NCBI GenBank assembly: GCA_966112985.1
Contig: CBHWET010000027.1
Coordinates: 1 to 24,195 of the forward strand
Length of the DNA stretch: 24,195 nucleotides
Origin: CBHWET01 sp966112985
GTDB lineage: Bacteria > Verrucomicrobiota > Verrucomicrobiia > Limisphaerales > JACDHS01
Direction: 5' to 3'
Below, piece by piece: positions 7,285 to 16,377 of this stretch; position 1 is the first letter of the stretch, and each line of letters starts with the position of its first letter. The translations under genes were made by a program, and so were the position numbers. The notes under the pieces are model-generated. The model worked only from the letters and a program-made list of their open reading frames with translations. It was not told the origin of the DNA and made no database searches.

Positions 7285-9162
7285 ATGAAAGAGAACTTAC
7301 CCGCTGCAGAACTGATTCTGCACAACGGAAACATCACCACACTCGATCCGAAACATCCGAATGCTCACAATGTGGCGATCGTCGGTGGCAAAATCATTGG
7401 GGTCGACAATGAGGATTACCGGCGTGCGTCCACCACTCGTATGATCGACCTTAGAGGACAGCGAGTCATTCCCGGCCTCAACGATTCGCATCTGCACATC
7501 ATTCGTGGCGGACTCAACTACAACATGGAACTTCGCTGGGATGGAGTTCCCTCATTGGCCGACGCGATGCGCATGCTGCAAGAACAAGTGGAACGCACTC
7601 CTGCCGGTCAATGGGTTCGTGTGGTCGGCGGATGGACGGAGTTTCAATTTGCTGAACGCCGCATGCCGACGCTCGACGAAATCAACGCCATAGCTCCTGA
7701 CACGCCTGTGTTTGTTCTTCACCTGTATTCCCGGGCATTATTGAACCGAGCAGCTTTGCGGGCTTGCGGATACACAAAGGACTCGCCGAATCCCCCAGGC
7801 GGCGAAATTCAACGCGATCGCAATGGCCATCCTACGGGCTTGTTGATCGCCCGTCCGAACGCGACGATCCTTTACGCCACGCTAGCGAAAGGTCCAAAGC
7901 TGCCGCCGGAGCATCAGATGAATTCAACGCGGCATTTCATGCGCGAGTTGAACCGGTTGGGATTGACGAGCGCAATCGATGCGGGCGGTGGTTATCAAAA
8001 TTATCCAGAAGATTACGCCGTCATCGAAGAACTTCATCGTCGCGGCGAAATGACGTTGCGCATCGCTTACAACCTTTTCACGCAAAAGCCAAAAAAGGAA
8101 AAAGAAGATTTCGCGCGCTGGATCAAGATGACTGCTCCCGGGCAGGGCGACGATTTTTACAGATGCAATGGCGGGGGCGAAATGCTCGTCTTCTCAGCGG
8201 CCGATTTCGAAGACTTTATGGAGCCGCGGCCTGATCTTCCGTCAACCCTGGAAAACGACCTGAAAGATGTGGTCGCAATGCTCGTTGCAAATAAGTGGCC
8301 GTTCCGGCTACACGCCACTTACGACGAAAGCATTACGCGGTTTTTAAATGTCTTTGAAGAAGTGAATCGTGATATTCCCTTCAAAGGTCTGAACTGGTTC
8401 TTCGATCACTGCGAAACAATCACCGATCGCAATCTGGAGCGGATCAAAGCGCTTGAGGGTGGTATTGCCGTGCAACACCGAATGGCGTATCAGGGCGAAT
8501 ATTTTATCGAGCGCTACGGGAAGAAGGCCGCGGAACGCACACCACCGATCCGACGGATGCTGGAAATGGGTATCCCCGTTGGCGCCGGGACGGATGCTAC
8601 TCGCGTCGCGAGCTACAATCCCTGGGTATCGCTTTATTGGATGGTCACAGGAAAGACGGTTGGTGGTGCTTCGATTTATCCGGAAAACAACCAGCTCCGC
8701 CGCGAAGAAGCGCTGCGTCTTTACACGCAAGGCAGTAGCTGGTTTTCAAATGACGTTGGCAAAAAGGGCGCGATTGCGGCAGGACAATTTGCGGATCTCG
8801 CAGTGCTTAACGCCGACTACATGTCAGTTCCAGACGAGGAAATTAAAGGCATTGAATCAGACCTCACGATTGTCGACGGCAATATTGTTTATGCTGTTGG
8901 AAATTTTTCCGGGTACGACCCCGAGCCGCTGCCGATCTTGCCGGAATGGTCCCCGATTAAAGTATTCGGCGGATACGGCGCACCACTCGACATCGGAAAA
9001 GCAGCACGGGCCGGCGTGCCTGTTCCAGAACACGCTCATATTCATCAATTCCGGCAACGGAGTTGCGGCCATTCACTATTGGAATTGTGGAATGGACTTA
9101 AAGCAACTCCGCACGGTTTCGCCGGTTTTTGGGGTCTTGGCTGCGACTGTTTCGCTTTCTAA
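7285..9162 (+). CDS. YtcJ-type metal-dependent amidohydrolase (Amidohydro_3)
   Basis: 625 residues. The small beta domain at the start (AELILHNGNITTLDP) leads into VIPGLNDSHLH, whose His69 and His71 are the HxH metal ligands. His343 (RLHATYDE), His375 (FFDHCET) and Asp437 (GAGTDATRV) fit the remaining ligands of the TIM-barrel site. The C-terminal beta part (GQFADLAVLNADY) closes the composite sandwich domain. A further tail contains several His and Cys residues and ends FWGLGCDCFAF, a tail I recall from close relatives. Members hydrolyse amide or ester bonds in varied small molecules; the substrate is not readable here. No signal peptide, so cytoplasmic. Coupled to the ABM membrane protein upstream. 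Its stop lies 24 bases from the stop of the convergent giant gene, with no terminator visible between them. Confidence 0.9.
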   Translation: MKENLPAAELILHNGNITTLDPKHPNAHNVAIVGGKIIGVDNEDYRRASTTRMIDLRGQRVIPGLNDSHLHIIRGGLNYNMELRWDGVPSLADAMRMLQEQVERTPAGQWVRVVGGWTEFQFAERRMPTLDEINAIAPDTPVFVLHLYSRALLNRAALRACGYTKDSPNPPGGEIQRDRNGHPTGLLIARPNATILYATLAKGPKLPPEHQMNSTRHFMRELNRLGLTSAIDAGGGYQNYPEDYAVIEELHRRGEMTLRIAYNLFTQKPKKEKEDFARWIKMTAPGQGDDFYRCNGGGEMLVFSAADFEDFMEPRPDLPSTLENDLKDVVAMLVANKWPFRLHATYDESITRFLNVFEEVNRDIPFKGLNWFFDHCETITDRNLERIKALEGGIAVQHRMAYQGEYFIERYGKKAAERTPPIRRMLEMGIPVGAGTDATRVASYNPWVSLYWMVTGKTVGGASIYPENNQLRREEALRLYTQGSSWFSNDVGKKGAIAAGQFADLAVLNADYMSVPDEEIKGIESDLTIVDGNIVYAVGNFSGYDPEPLPILPEWSPIKVFGGYGAPLDIGKAARAGVPVPEHAHIHQFRQRSCGHSLLELWNGLKATPHGFAGFWGLGCDCFAF

Positions 9163-9186
9163 CCTCGTCCTTCGAACAGCGCTTGG

Positions 9187-12100
9187 TTAACGGCTGCTCG
9201 CACGTTGTTGCGGCAGTTCGTAAACGCCAAACCAGCGCTGACTATTCGAGGCGGAACCTGTCACCTCAAACGTGACTGGCTTTCCGGCTTGCAACCAGAC
9301 ACTGGAAACACTGATCGTCAAAACGCCATTGCTGTCTTCGGCATTGTTCTCCATGACCGAGTAACGAACCGTTACTTCCTTTGCCGGATGTTCCCAGACG
9401 GCGTCGGTTGTGGTGACATCGAATGCGACGGCAGATTTCCCATTCACTTTCAGATAAAATTTCCCCGCTGGATCCGAGAGATATCCAACGCCAATGGGCA
9501 AGCGGAAGGTATAAAAGGTTCTCGGCTTTACTTCCTTCAACGGCTCACTTTGCCAAACGACCTTTGAACTGCCGTCCGTCTGACGGCAATGCGCGAGCGG
9601 CAGTGTGCCGAGCCAGCTGGGATAATCGAGTTTCTCAGCCGCGCTCACGACGCGAGCTAAACCATTGACGCCATCCGCAAGAAAGTTCTTTCGCGACTCA
9701 GCCGCTTTCTCCGCACTCGCACTACCAAACTTTGCAGGCTGCGATTTCAGAAATGCTATGAGATCCGCAAAATCCTGCGGCGATTTCCCCTCCTCCAAGC
9801 CTTCGGGCATCAAGGAGAGCGTGGAGGCTTTCATCTCCGCAATCTGCGAGCGCAAGATGTCTTCGTGTCCCCCACCCGCCTGAACCAGAGTCAGACTCGT
9901 CGCGGTTTCATTCTTGATCACACCCGAGAGGGATCGTTCGTCTTTCGTTTCAATATTGTACTGAATGAAACGCGGTTCGATAATGGCATTGGGATCAAGA
10001 ATCGCGGTCAGCAAATAATCAACGGGTTTGTCTGCAAGCGGCGCCAGATCAGGACCGACTGAATTGCCGACACCTTTCAAACGATGACAGCTCGAACACG
10101 TCGCCGCAAAAATCTGTGCCCCATGCTCAGGATTTCCTGCCAGCTTTGGTGTATCCGCAAATTTCTTAAGCACATCTGCACGGTTACTGGAAAAGGCAGG
10201 CAGCACCGATGCCGCGCGCTTTTGGATGGCGGCATTCGAATGCTTTTGCAACTGCTGCCGATTCGCGACCGGGATTTCGGTTGGTGAAATGGTTTTCTTC
10301 TCCACCGCGTCGAGCAATGCATTCACTCCTTCATCCCGGCTTAACACGATATCGAGCAAGGCTTCACGAATCGAAGGCGAATATTGAGTCCAACCGGCAA
10401 GGAGAAGCGAAGGAACGGTTGGCTCCTGTTGTGCGCGCAGCGAACCGAGCGCCGCCTTTTGCAATCGCGCATTGCCGCTTTGCGTGCCGAGGCTAACAAG
10501 GGTTTTCAAGTCATCCTCCTTCTTCGCAGCAGACAGCAGTCGCACGGCTGCTTCCCGCTCAGCAATGTTGGCCTTCGCATCCCGCGCGATAGCTCCGGAG
10601 TTTTGTATCGCTGCTTCGATCCTGGCGACCGCCTCAGGAACGCCTCTGTGTGGTGAATTGACAAAAGCGCTCAACGGAAGTTTTTTGCGCGTCATAGCCT
10701 CCTGCAAATTGGCCAACGCGATTAACTGCCATCCGGCAAGATGCTCTGGATTTTCAGGAGCGATCGCGACGAGCACGGGCTCGAGCACCTTCGGGTTGTC
10801 CGAGCCGAATGCCGTCGTAATCAGTTGTCCGGCAAGTTCCGCGCGGAACGGCGTCTCCGCCGGTAACGCGAGAACGGACGCAAGGATTTCGCCGGGCTGA
10901 TTTACGGCGGAACTCAGGACAGCAGCACGTATCCACGAATTAGAAATGTCTTCCTTCGCAATCTCACCAAGGACCTTTCCAGCCCGCGGGTCATTCCATT
11001 CGCCGAGACTGAGTGCAAGTTGGAATCGAACAAGCTCGTCAGGATCGTGAGCGAGTTTTAGTGAAGCTTCCGCGAGTTCCGGCGATTGCTGGAAATGAGT
11101 TTCGCTCAACCGGATGACGTGCCGTCGAACCTGGGGATCGTTGTCATTCAATAACGGCAACAGTGTCTTTGCCTGAAGAGCTTTCAGGCCATCGAGAATA
11201 CATAAGGCTTGAACACGCACAGCAGCGTTCTTCGTGTTGGTGACGAGTATTTCGAGAGGCGCAACGGCCGTTTTGTCCTGCCGTTGGTAAAGTTCACGAT
11301 GAACAAGGTCGCGCATCGTGCCATTCGGTGAATCGAGCAACGGAACCAGTTCAGCCGTTGGCAGCTTCGTTACATCGGGTACCAAACGAAGCTTCGCATC
11401 CTTTGGATAAAGGCGGAAGATGCGTCCTTTATCTTCACCAGCGCGAACATTGAGCGTCGCCAGCGTCTCCGCAGGGATCCAGCGTGGATGTTCAATCACC
11501 TGCCGATACATGTCAGCAATCCAAAGAGCGCCGTCCGGCCCAGTGCGGATTTCCACAGGACGCGACCAGTTATCGGTCGAGGCGAAAAACTCGCTCTGTT
11601 GCTCATCATCGGCTTTGTATCCGCCAACCGTGATGCCTTCACGTTTCAAGATATTGCGGCGAACGAGGTTATGCACCGTTTCGCCAGTAAAAGTGTTTCC
11701 GTAATAATCTAGTCCCAACAAGGTATCGCGATAGATACCGATGCCGCACGCCGACGTCGTTCGATTCGCTGATTCAGGATGATTGAAGCGTTCTGCCGTT
11801 TTGCTCGCGGGAAAAAGAAGATTGGCTTCGCCATAACGCGGCACGCCGAGACGAGGTTCGGGCGCTGAAACAAATGGGTTACGACGGACGTAGCGTTCTT
11901 CCATCGGGAATTGCCAGGCGAAGTTGCTGTTATCACAACCGAACCAATCTCCCCAGTCATTACGATCACGACTCTGTTGGCTCAAGCCACTAACCGGTTC
12001 GAAATCACCTGTGTCAGGATTAAACCGAAAGTCGCGGCCACTCAGCTTGTATTCTTTGCCCGTCAGTTCACTACGAATCGTTCCGCCGAACAAACCGGCA

Positions 12101-14748
12101 GCGGCATACACCCAGTTGTCTAAACCCCAGCGCAAACAATTCACGCGTGCCTGGAAATTCTCTGTGTAGAAGCCGGTAAATAGTTTTTTAACAACGTCAG
12201 CCTTGCCGTCGCCATTGGTATCTTCGGCGTAAAGAATATCCGGTGCCGTGCAGATCAACACGCCTTTGCGCCATTGCATAACGCCGGTCGGAAAAGGGAT
12301 GCCTTCGACAAACGTCGTTGCCTTGTCGAAATGTCCGTCGTGTTTAGATGACGTAAGAAGTTTTACTCTTCCGCCAGCCACTTTGAAGTTGCCGTCCATC
12401 CCACTCGGATAATCATGCATCTCCACGACAAGCAATTTGCCGTCAGTCGTAAAGTCCATCGCAACAGGATCAACGATCTGCGGCTCGGAAGCGGCAAGGT
12501 CGATCGTGAAATTTGGTTTGGTTCGGATAGTTTTTGGTGCCTGTTCAGCCGGCGTAGACTTCGAACCTTCAGTCTCTTTGTTCGCCGCGATAAAATCTTT
12601 AGGCATCAAATCATGAACGGCTGAAATGATGCGGTCTTCGGTATCCTCGGCGAGGCGAGTCGGACGATCATAGTAAACCATGGCACCGCCACCTTCGTAT
12701 CCGCCTTCACGCCAAATCCGTTTCGAAGGGATATAACACGGAACATCATTTGCGTAGGCATTGACCCACAGCCGTTCACGATCGAATTCCTTTTTCAATC
12801 GAAGCGAATAATCGACGACGACTTCTCCCGGCAGAAACACAAGCGCAAGCTGATTGCCGAAGTTCCACGTTTGAACGAGATACGGCAACTCGGTTGGAAT
12901 TTTTTCCCCCCGATCCATTCGAGCGAGCATCTTTTTGGCATGATACGAACTGCCGATGTCCTTTGTATTCTCAGCGCGCTTTTCAAATTCAGCACGCGTA
13001 GGGATCGTATCGAACGGCAAAACAATGCGTTTCGAATGACACTCGAGCTTTCCGTTGAGCGATGTGAGCGGCTTGAAGATCAATTCGTCGACGGCGCTCG
13101 TCAATTCCTGCCCGTGTTGTTTGGCGTATTCAACACCGGGTCGTGGCGCAGGGTTCGCATCGGCACCGCAACCGATTGCGGTCAGAACGACTGCCCCGGG
13201 ATGATCGCGCTCCAGATATTCCTGGGCGTATCCGGCCCAGTCCGCGCAGAATTGATTCGGCTGATCCGCCAACGTCGTGCAGTGACATGCATAGTTGAGG
13301 AGCAGTGCCCGAATAGTCCCGTTTTTGTCCGAAATCTTTAAAACTGGCACATCATGATCTACAGGTCCGCCCTTCGTTCGGCGGTTCGCGGCAAAGCCAG
13401 CTTTAGTCTGTCCCCACGAGAGCGTTCCCGGTTTGCGATCTTTCAACGCGGCAATGGCGACTTTCTCCAGATTGTCGATAAACTCTTTCGTATATCGATC
13501 AATGTGCGCCTGCGCTTCCGCCGGAATTTCCATGCCGAAAATATTATCTGCGGCACCGGCGAGCTTCGGTGCTGAATGAGTATGCGAGCAGGACAAAGCA
13601 AATCGGTCCGACGTTATCCCACGTTTGCTCAATCGTTGAACCACTTCATCGCGGATGTAACTCGGAACGATACAATTATCGACTGTGATCAGAACCGCTG
13701 GACCTTCGGAATCGCTACCAAAAGCAATCGCTTTGGCGAATAGATGCTGAATTGCGCCGTTTGCTTCGCCGGCAGTGCGCCGGGCTAAATAACCATTCAA
13801 ATAAACCGGGTAATTGGGAGTAATATCGATTTTCGCAGCACCAACCAGGTACGTCTTCGCTTTCTCATCTGCAGCAGGAAAAAACAATTTTCGCGCGCAC
13901 GAGCGAATCTTGGTATTGGCAGCGCTAACGAGTTTAGTTTTATGAGTTGGATTCAAAGATTGTTGCGAAATGCGCGCGTCTTCCAACGCATTCATCAGTG
14001 CAGCCATGCGCGGCTCGTCGCGCAACAGAGCGTCCAGAGCAAAGTTGCGGTTTCTATCTGTAAGATTCTGGAAATTGGCCACGAGTGCCGCAGCCGCCTG
14101 CCTGGACTTAATGTCCGCAAGGCCACTGACGGCACCTTGCTGAAGCTCGCCGTTGGTGCCTTTCGCCAGATATTTCGTTAATAACGGACCACTCCGTTCA
14201 AACGTGTCCACACCCACGATTCGTAACGCATCGTATCGCGTGCCATTTTTCACCTTGGTGTTTTCCGCCATTGCTGCGGCTGCTTTCAGCGCGGCGGCCC
14301 AGCGTTTCATCAATTGAGGATCTCCTTTCACAAGTTCCGCAATCCGTTCTGAAGGCCAGACATTTTGCAGGCTCAAACCATTAATAACTCCCCCACCGAT
14401 AACAACAGCTTGCCAATCTCGCAGGGGTTGTCCTTCTTCCGGCAATGATACCCGCAGCAACGCCTTCAGCTCCTTGGGGTCATTTCGCTTTCCGGCAGCG
14501 ATGGCGACGCGCCATATCCATGGAATTCGTTTGTATTCTTCAACCGAATCTTCAGGGCGCAACGTCTGAACCAGTGCCGAAACGAGTTCAGCAGCTTCGC
14601 CCGAATGCGCCGCAACCAGCGCCTCCCTTTCAGAATTTGGCTTTGAATTATCGAGGATTTCTTTCGCGACATTTTCCGGATTACCCAAAACCGATGCTGC
14701 GATGCCCAGTGTCAGAACCAGAACAGCAAGAATTCGTGTGCTTTTCAT
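9187..14748 (-). CDS. Giant exported fusion: ceramidase-like domain + PVC-type dehydrogenase + HEAT repeats + cytochrome c
   Basis: 1853 residues from the ATG at 14748, chosen because MKSTRILAVLVLTLGIAASV is a clean Sec signal peptide; an 86-residue in-frame extension to 15006 overlaps the divergent gene and is rejected. Order: helical HEAT-like repeats (25-290); a neutral/alkaline ceramidase-like domain (about 298-715) with ITPNYPVYLNGY, SCSHTHSAP (386-394, zinc-site His) and NYACHC (485-490); a PVC-type membrane-bound dehydrogenase beta-propeller (about 745-1115) with AMDFTTDGKLLVVEM and PDGALWIADMYRQVIEHP; HEAT repeats (about 1130-1500); a cytochrome c domain with heme motif CSSCH at 1551-1555 followed by GNSVGPDLAPL; and a beta-rich C-terminal domain (1705-1853). 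Propeller-HEAT-cytochrome chains are common in Planctomycetes and Verrucomicrobia; the ceramidase-like part in front is the unusual addition. Likely periplasmic or on the cell surface. Substrate unknown. Confidence 0.9.
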   Translation of the reverse strand: MKSTRILAVLVLTLGIAASVLGNPENVAKEILDNSKPNSEREALVAAHSGEAAELVSALVQTLRPEDSVEEYKRIPWIWRVAIAAGKRNDPKELKALLRVSLPEEGQPLRDWQAVVIGGGVINGLSLQNVWPSERIAELVKGDPQLMKRWAAALKAAAAMAENTKVKNGTRYDALRIVGVDTFERSGPLLTKYLAKGTNGELQQGAVSGLADIKSRQAAAALVANFQNLTDRNRNFALDALLRDEPRMAALMNALEDARISQQSLNPTHKTKLVSAANTKIRSCARKLFFPAADEKAKTYLVGAAKIDITPNYPVYLNGYLARRTAGEANGAIQHLFAKAIAFGSDSEGPAVLITVDNCIVPSYIRDEVVQRLSKRGITSDRFALSCSHTHSAPKLAGAADNIFGMEIPAEAQAHIDRYTKEFIDNLEKVAIAALKDRKPGTLSWGQTKAGFAANRRTKGGPVDHDVPVLKISDKNGTIRALLLNYACHCTTLADQPNQFCADWAGYAQEYLERDHPGAVVLTAIGCGADANPAPRPGVEYAKQHGQELTSAVDELIFKPLTSLNGKLECHSKRIVLPFDTIPTRAEFEKRAENTKDIGSSYHAKKMLARMDRGEKIPTELPYLVQTWNFGNQLALVFLPGEVVVDYSLRLKKEFDRERLWVNAYANDVPCYIPSKRIWREGGYEGGGAMVYYDRPTRLAEDTEDRIISAVHDLMPKDFIAANKETEGSKSTPAEQAPKTIRTKPNFTIDLAASEPQIVDPVAMDFTTDGKLLVVEMHDYPSGMDGNFKVAGGRVKLLTSSKHDGHFDKATTFVEGIPFPTGVMQWRKGVLICTAPDILYAEDTNGDGKADVVKKLFTGFYTENFQARVNCLRWGLDNWVYAAAGLFGGTIRSELTGKEYKLSGRDFRFNPDTGDFEPVSGLSQQSRDRNDWGDWFGCDNSNFAWQFPMEERYVRRNPFVSAPEPRLGVPRYGEANLLFPASKTAERFNHPESANRTTSACGIGIYRDTLLGLDYYGNTFTGETVHNLVRRNILKREGITVGGYKADDEQQSEFFASTDNWSRPVEIRTGPDGALWIADMYRQVIEHPRWIPAETLATLNVRAGEDKGRIFRLYPKDAKLRLVPDVTKLPTAELVPLLDSPNGTMRDLVHRELYQRQDKTAVAPLEILVTNTKNAAVRVQALCILDGLKALQAKTLLPLLNDNDPQVRRHVIRLSETHFQQSPELAEASLKLAHDPDELVRFQLALSLGEWNDPRAGKVLGEIAKEDISNSWIRAAVLSSAVNQPGEILASVLALPAETPFRAELAGQLITTAFGSDNPKVLEPVLVAIAPENPEHLAGWQLIALANLQEAMTRKKLPLSAFVNSPHRGVPEAVARIEAAIQNSGAIARDAKANIAEREAAVRLLSAAKKEDDLKTLVSLGTQSGNARLQKAALGSLRAQQEPTVPSLLLAGWTQYSPSIREALLDIVLSRDEGVNALLDAVEKKTISPTEIPVANRQQLQKHSNAAIQKRAASVLPAFSSNRADVLKKFADTPKLAGNPEHGAQIFAATCSSCHRLKGVGNSVGPDLAPLADKPVDYLLTAILDPNAIIEPRFIQYNIETKDERSLSGVIKNETATSLTLVQAGGGHEDILRSQIAEMKASTLSLMPEGLEEGKSPQDFADLIAFLKSQPAKFGSASAEKAAESRKNFLADGVNGLARVVSAAEKLDYPSWLGTLPLAHCRQTDGSSKVVWQSEPLKEVKPRTFYTFRLPIGVGYLSDPAGKFYLKVNGKSAVAFDVTTTDAVWEHPAKEVTVRYSVMENNAEDSNGVLTISVSSVWLQAGKPVTFEVTGSASNSQRWFGVYELPQQRASSR

Positions 14749-14920
14749 GAATGCGATTTCCAGTCTACTAAAACTCCATTGTTCGTCTATCCATTCGAGG
14801 GTCTGCCTTAGAAGTGTATTGGACGCGTGATATTCAAATTCTCGGAGTTCCGCCGATATGCTGAACAGCAATCGCCACTCCTTGAGAAGCGAAACATCCA
14901 TGGGTACGTTGCGACTGAAA
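14749..14920. promoter_or_regulatory. Divergent intergenic region
   Basis: This stretch lies between the giant minus-strand gene and the plus-strand lipoprotein gene and must contain their start signals if they have separate promoters. I could not find a persuasive -35/-10 pair on either strand. The assignment rests on orientation. Confidence 0.35.
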
Positions 14921-14925
14921 AGGAG
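14921..14925 (+). promoter_or_regulatory. Ribosome binding site deciding the lipoprotein start
   Basis: AGGAG sits five bases before the ATG at 14931 within AAAAGGAGTGTCC. It is one of only two strong Shine-Dalgarno sequences in the window, and it favours this ATG over the in-frame GTG at 14925, which overlaps it. Confidence 0.8.
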
Positions 14926-14930
14926 TGTCC

Positions 14931-15803
14931 ATGAAAAAAAGCATCCTGTTACTTTCCCTCGCCGCACTGATCTCCGGCTGTTCCACCTATCCTCCGAATC
15001 ACGCAATGTACAGTGATTACGGCTTTACCTATGACTATCGGGAGTCACCCGTTCCGGCAGCTGTGGATGTACCCGCGACGCCTACGACGACGAGCAATCC
15101 GACATTTCTTGTGCAAGTACCTCCTCCAACGGTGATTTACCAAACAACATCGACGCCCGTCGTTCAATCATCGGTTGATACAAATGCAACTGCTGAAGCC
15201 AATCCATACAAAGGTTCTTATCTGATTCCGCCGAAAGTCGTTGTGGTGCCTCAACAAACCATCATTCGTGAAGCCGCCGGGGCCGCCCCAGGTGGAGCTA
15301 CGAATGTGATTCAGGGACAGGGACAACCGGCTTATCCGGGCTATCCAGGCAATACATATGTTTATCCCGGATTCATTGGAGGCGTAGTGGATACGAATGT
15401 TTCAGGTACAAACACCAATAACGTCGTTATTACGAACACGCTTAACAACACAAACAACGTCGCGATCACGAATACCCTTAACAACACCAACACTGTTGTT
15501 ATCACGAACAACAATACGGCTACGAACCAGGGTTTTGCGTCGGCGACGAATCGAATTAACGAAGCAGCAGGTGCGCAACGCACGAATGCGCCATTTGCAA
15601 CTCGGCCGAATACAAATGCTCCGACACCAGCGCCGGTCGGAACGCGCCCGACTAGTGCGCTCGACCGCCCCCCGACGCAGTCGACGACCGGAAGTGGAAC
15701 AGGTCAGCCGGCGCAGACCACGACGGGTGGTTCATTCGCACCTCCGCCCCCCGGCACTACGCCGCTGCCAGGCACTGAACCCAAAACGCCTCCCCGGCGG
15801 TAA
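14931..15803 (+). CDS. Low-complexity lipoprotein with Asn/Thr repeats
   Basis: 290 residues. MKKSILLLSLAALISGC is a lipoprotein signal with the lipobox LISGC and Cys17 as the lipidated residue. The mature part has no family I recognise. It is rich in Pro, Thr, Asn, Tyr and Gly: Tyr-rich near 25-40, a Pro/Thr region to about 80, Gly/Pro/Tyr (YPGYPGNTYVYPG) near 135-147, three 12-residue Asn/Thr repeats at 163-198, and a disordered Pro/Thr/Arg-rich tail ending TPPRR. No Asp in the +2 position (Ser follows Cys17), so outer-membrane sorting is plausible by enterobacterial rules, which may not hold here. It is probably a surface or cell-envelope structural protein. It is transcribed alone: a strong ribosome binding site precedes it and a terminator follows 30 bases after its stop. 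Confidence 0.85.
   Translation: MKKSILLLSLAALISGCSTYPPNHAMYSDYGFTYDYRESPVPAAVDVPATPTTTSNPTFLVQVPPPTVIYQTTSTPVVQSSVDTNATAEANPYKGSYLIPPKVVVVPQQTIIREAAGAAPGGATNVIQGQGQPAYPGYPGNTYVYPGFIGGVVDTNVSGTNTNNVVITNTLNNTNNVAITNTLNNTNTVVITNNNTATNQGFASATNRINEAAGAQRTNAPFATRPNTNAPTPAPVGTRPTSALDRPPTQSTTGSGTGQPAQTTTGGSFAPPPPGTTPLPGTEPKTPPRR
15417..15524 (+). repeat. Three tandem 36-bp repeats coding for 12-residue Asn/Thr units
   Basis: Units at 15417-15452, 15453-15488 and 15489-15524 encode NNVVITNTLNNT, NNVAITNTLNNT and NTVVITNNNTAT. The first two differ at one residue, the third is more diverged, and the codons differ at several silent sites, so the repeat is not a recent exact duplication. Such units commonly make a beta-stacked or flexible stalk. 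Confidence 0.85.
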
Positions 15804-15832
15804 TTCGAAAATTTTGGTCTGTGTTATTGCCG

Positions 15833-15862
15833 TCCGTCCGGCGCGCCCCGACGGATTTTTTT
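15833..15862 (+). terminator. Rho-independent terminator after the repeat lipoprotein gene
   Basis: TCCGTC (15833-15838) pairs with GACGGA (15850-15855), with further GC pairing possible inside the GC-rich loop, followed by seven T residues. The following 15863-16050 stretch shows nothing else I can name. Confidence 0.75.
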
Positions 15863-16050
15863 AGCGTCCGCCTTTTATTAGATTTAGTTCTTCAACGCAA
15901 CAAATGGTAGACAGAACTTATTAGCGCTGCTAAAAACGCTGCTGGTCTTGAATTAGGTCTTTTAGGTAGCGAACAACACATTTGCTTCTCCATGCACCCG
16001 ATTTGGGACTCCCGTATCCGGTAACAACAACCTGCTGACTTAACAACCAA

Positions 16051-16377
16051 ATGAAGTTCGCTCTTGAAATCGGCGAAGTCGAAAAACATCTGCTTGAATA
16101 CGAAAGGGACAGGCTCTCTGGTTTCTGGGTCATTCGTATCGATGGAGAAGAAGTAAAGAAGAGTAAAAAGATTCTTTTTAATCCTAAGCAGGAAGTTCAC
16201 ACGTTCGACGTCGGGAATTCTGAACGGCTGCACGTAAGAATCGAAATCGAGCGCGGCATTTGGGGAAATGAGAAAAAGCGCGTTTTTGTGAACGGTCGTC
16301 TCGTCAAGCTGCACCAGGGAGCCGACGATCCTGGCAGCGCTCAATCTGAAGCGGTCGACACCACGACCGGCAATTAG
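16051..16377 (+). CDS. Small beta-rich protein, possibly FAIM1-like
   Basis: 108 residues, no signal peptide or membrane segment. The sequence alternates short hydrophobic strands with charged turns: FALEIGEVEKHLLEYERD, GFWVIRIDGEEV, EVHTFDVGNSERLHVRIEIE and KKRVFVNGRLVKL. The two-fold pattern 'VDGKEV ... F.VG..E.H.V.I... ..VYVDGKLV' recalls small bacterial proteins with the beta-sandwich of the eukaryotic Fas apoptotic inhibitory molecule FAIM1, but this is from memory and weak. The last 20 residues look disordered. No Shine-Dalgarno sequence precedes the ATG. The gene sits between a terminator and the helicase gene, so it may have its own promoter. Function unknown. The opposite strand also has an open frame here, but with less protein-like composition. 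Confidence 0.65.
   Translation: MKFALEIGEVEKHLLEYERDRLSGFWVIRIDGEEVKKSKKILFNPKQEVHTFDVGNSERLHVRIEIERGIWGNEKKRVFVNGRLVKLHQGADDPGSAQSEAVDTTTGN

Noticed and set aside
14749..15006. In-frame 86-residue N-terminal extension of the giant protein.
   Set aside because: It would bury the signal peptide and overlap the lipoprotein gene on the other strand; the ATG at 14748 is followed directly by a Sec signal.
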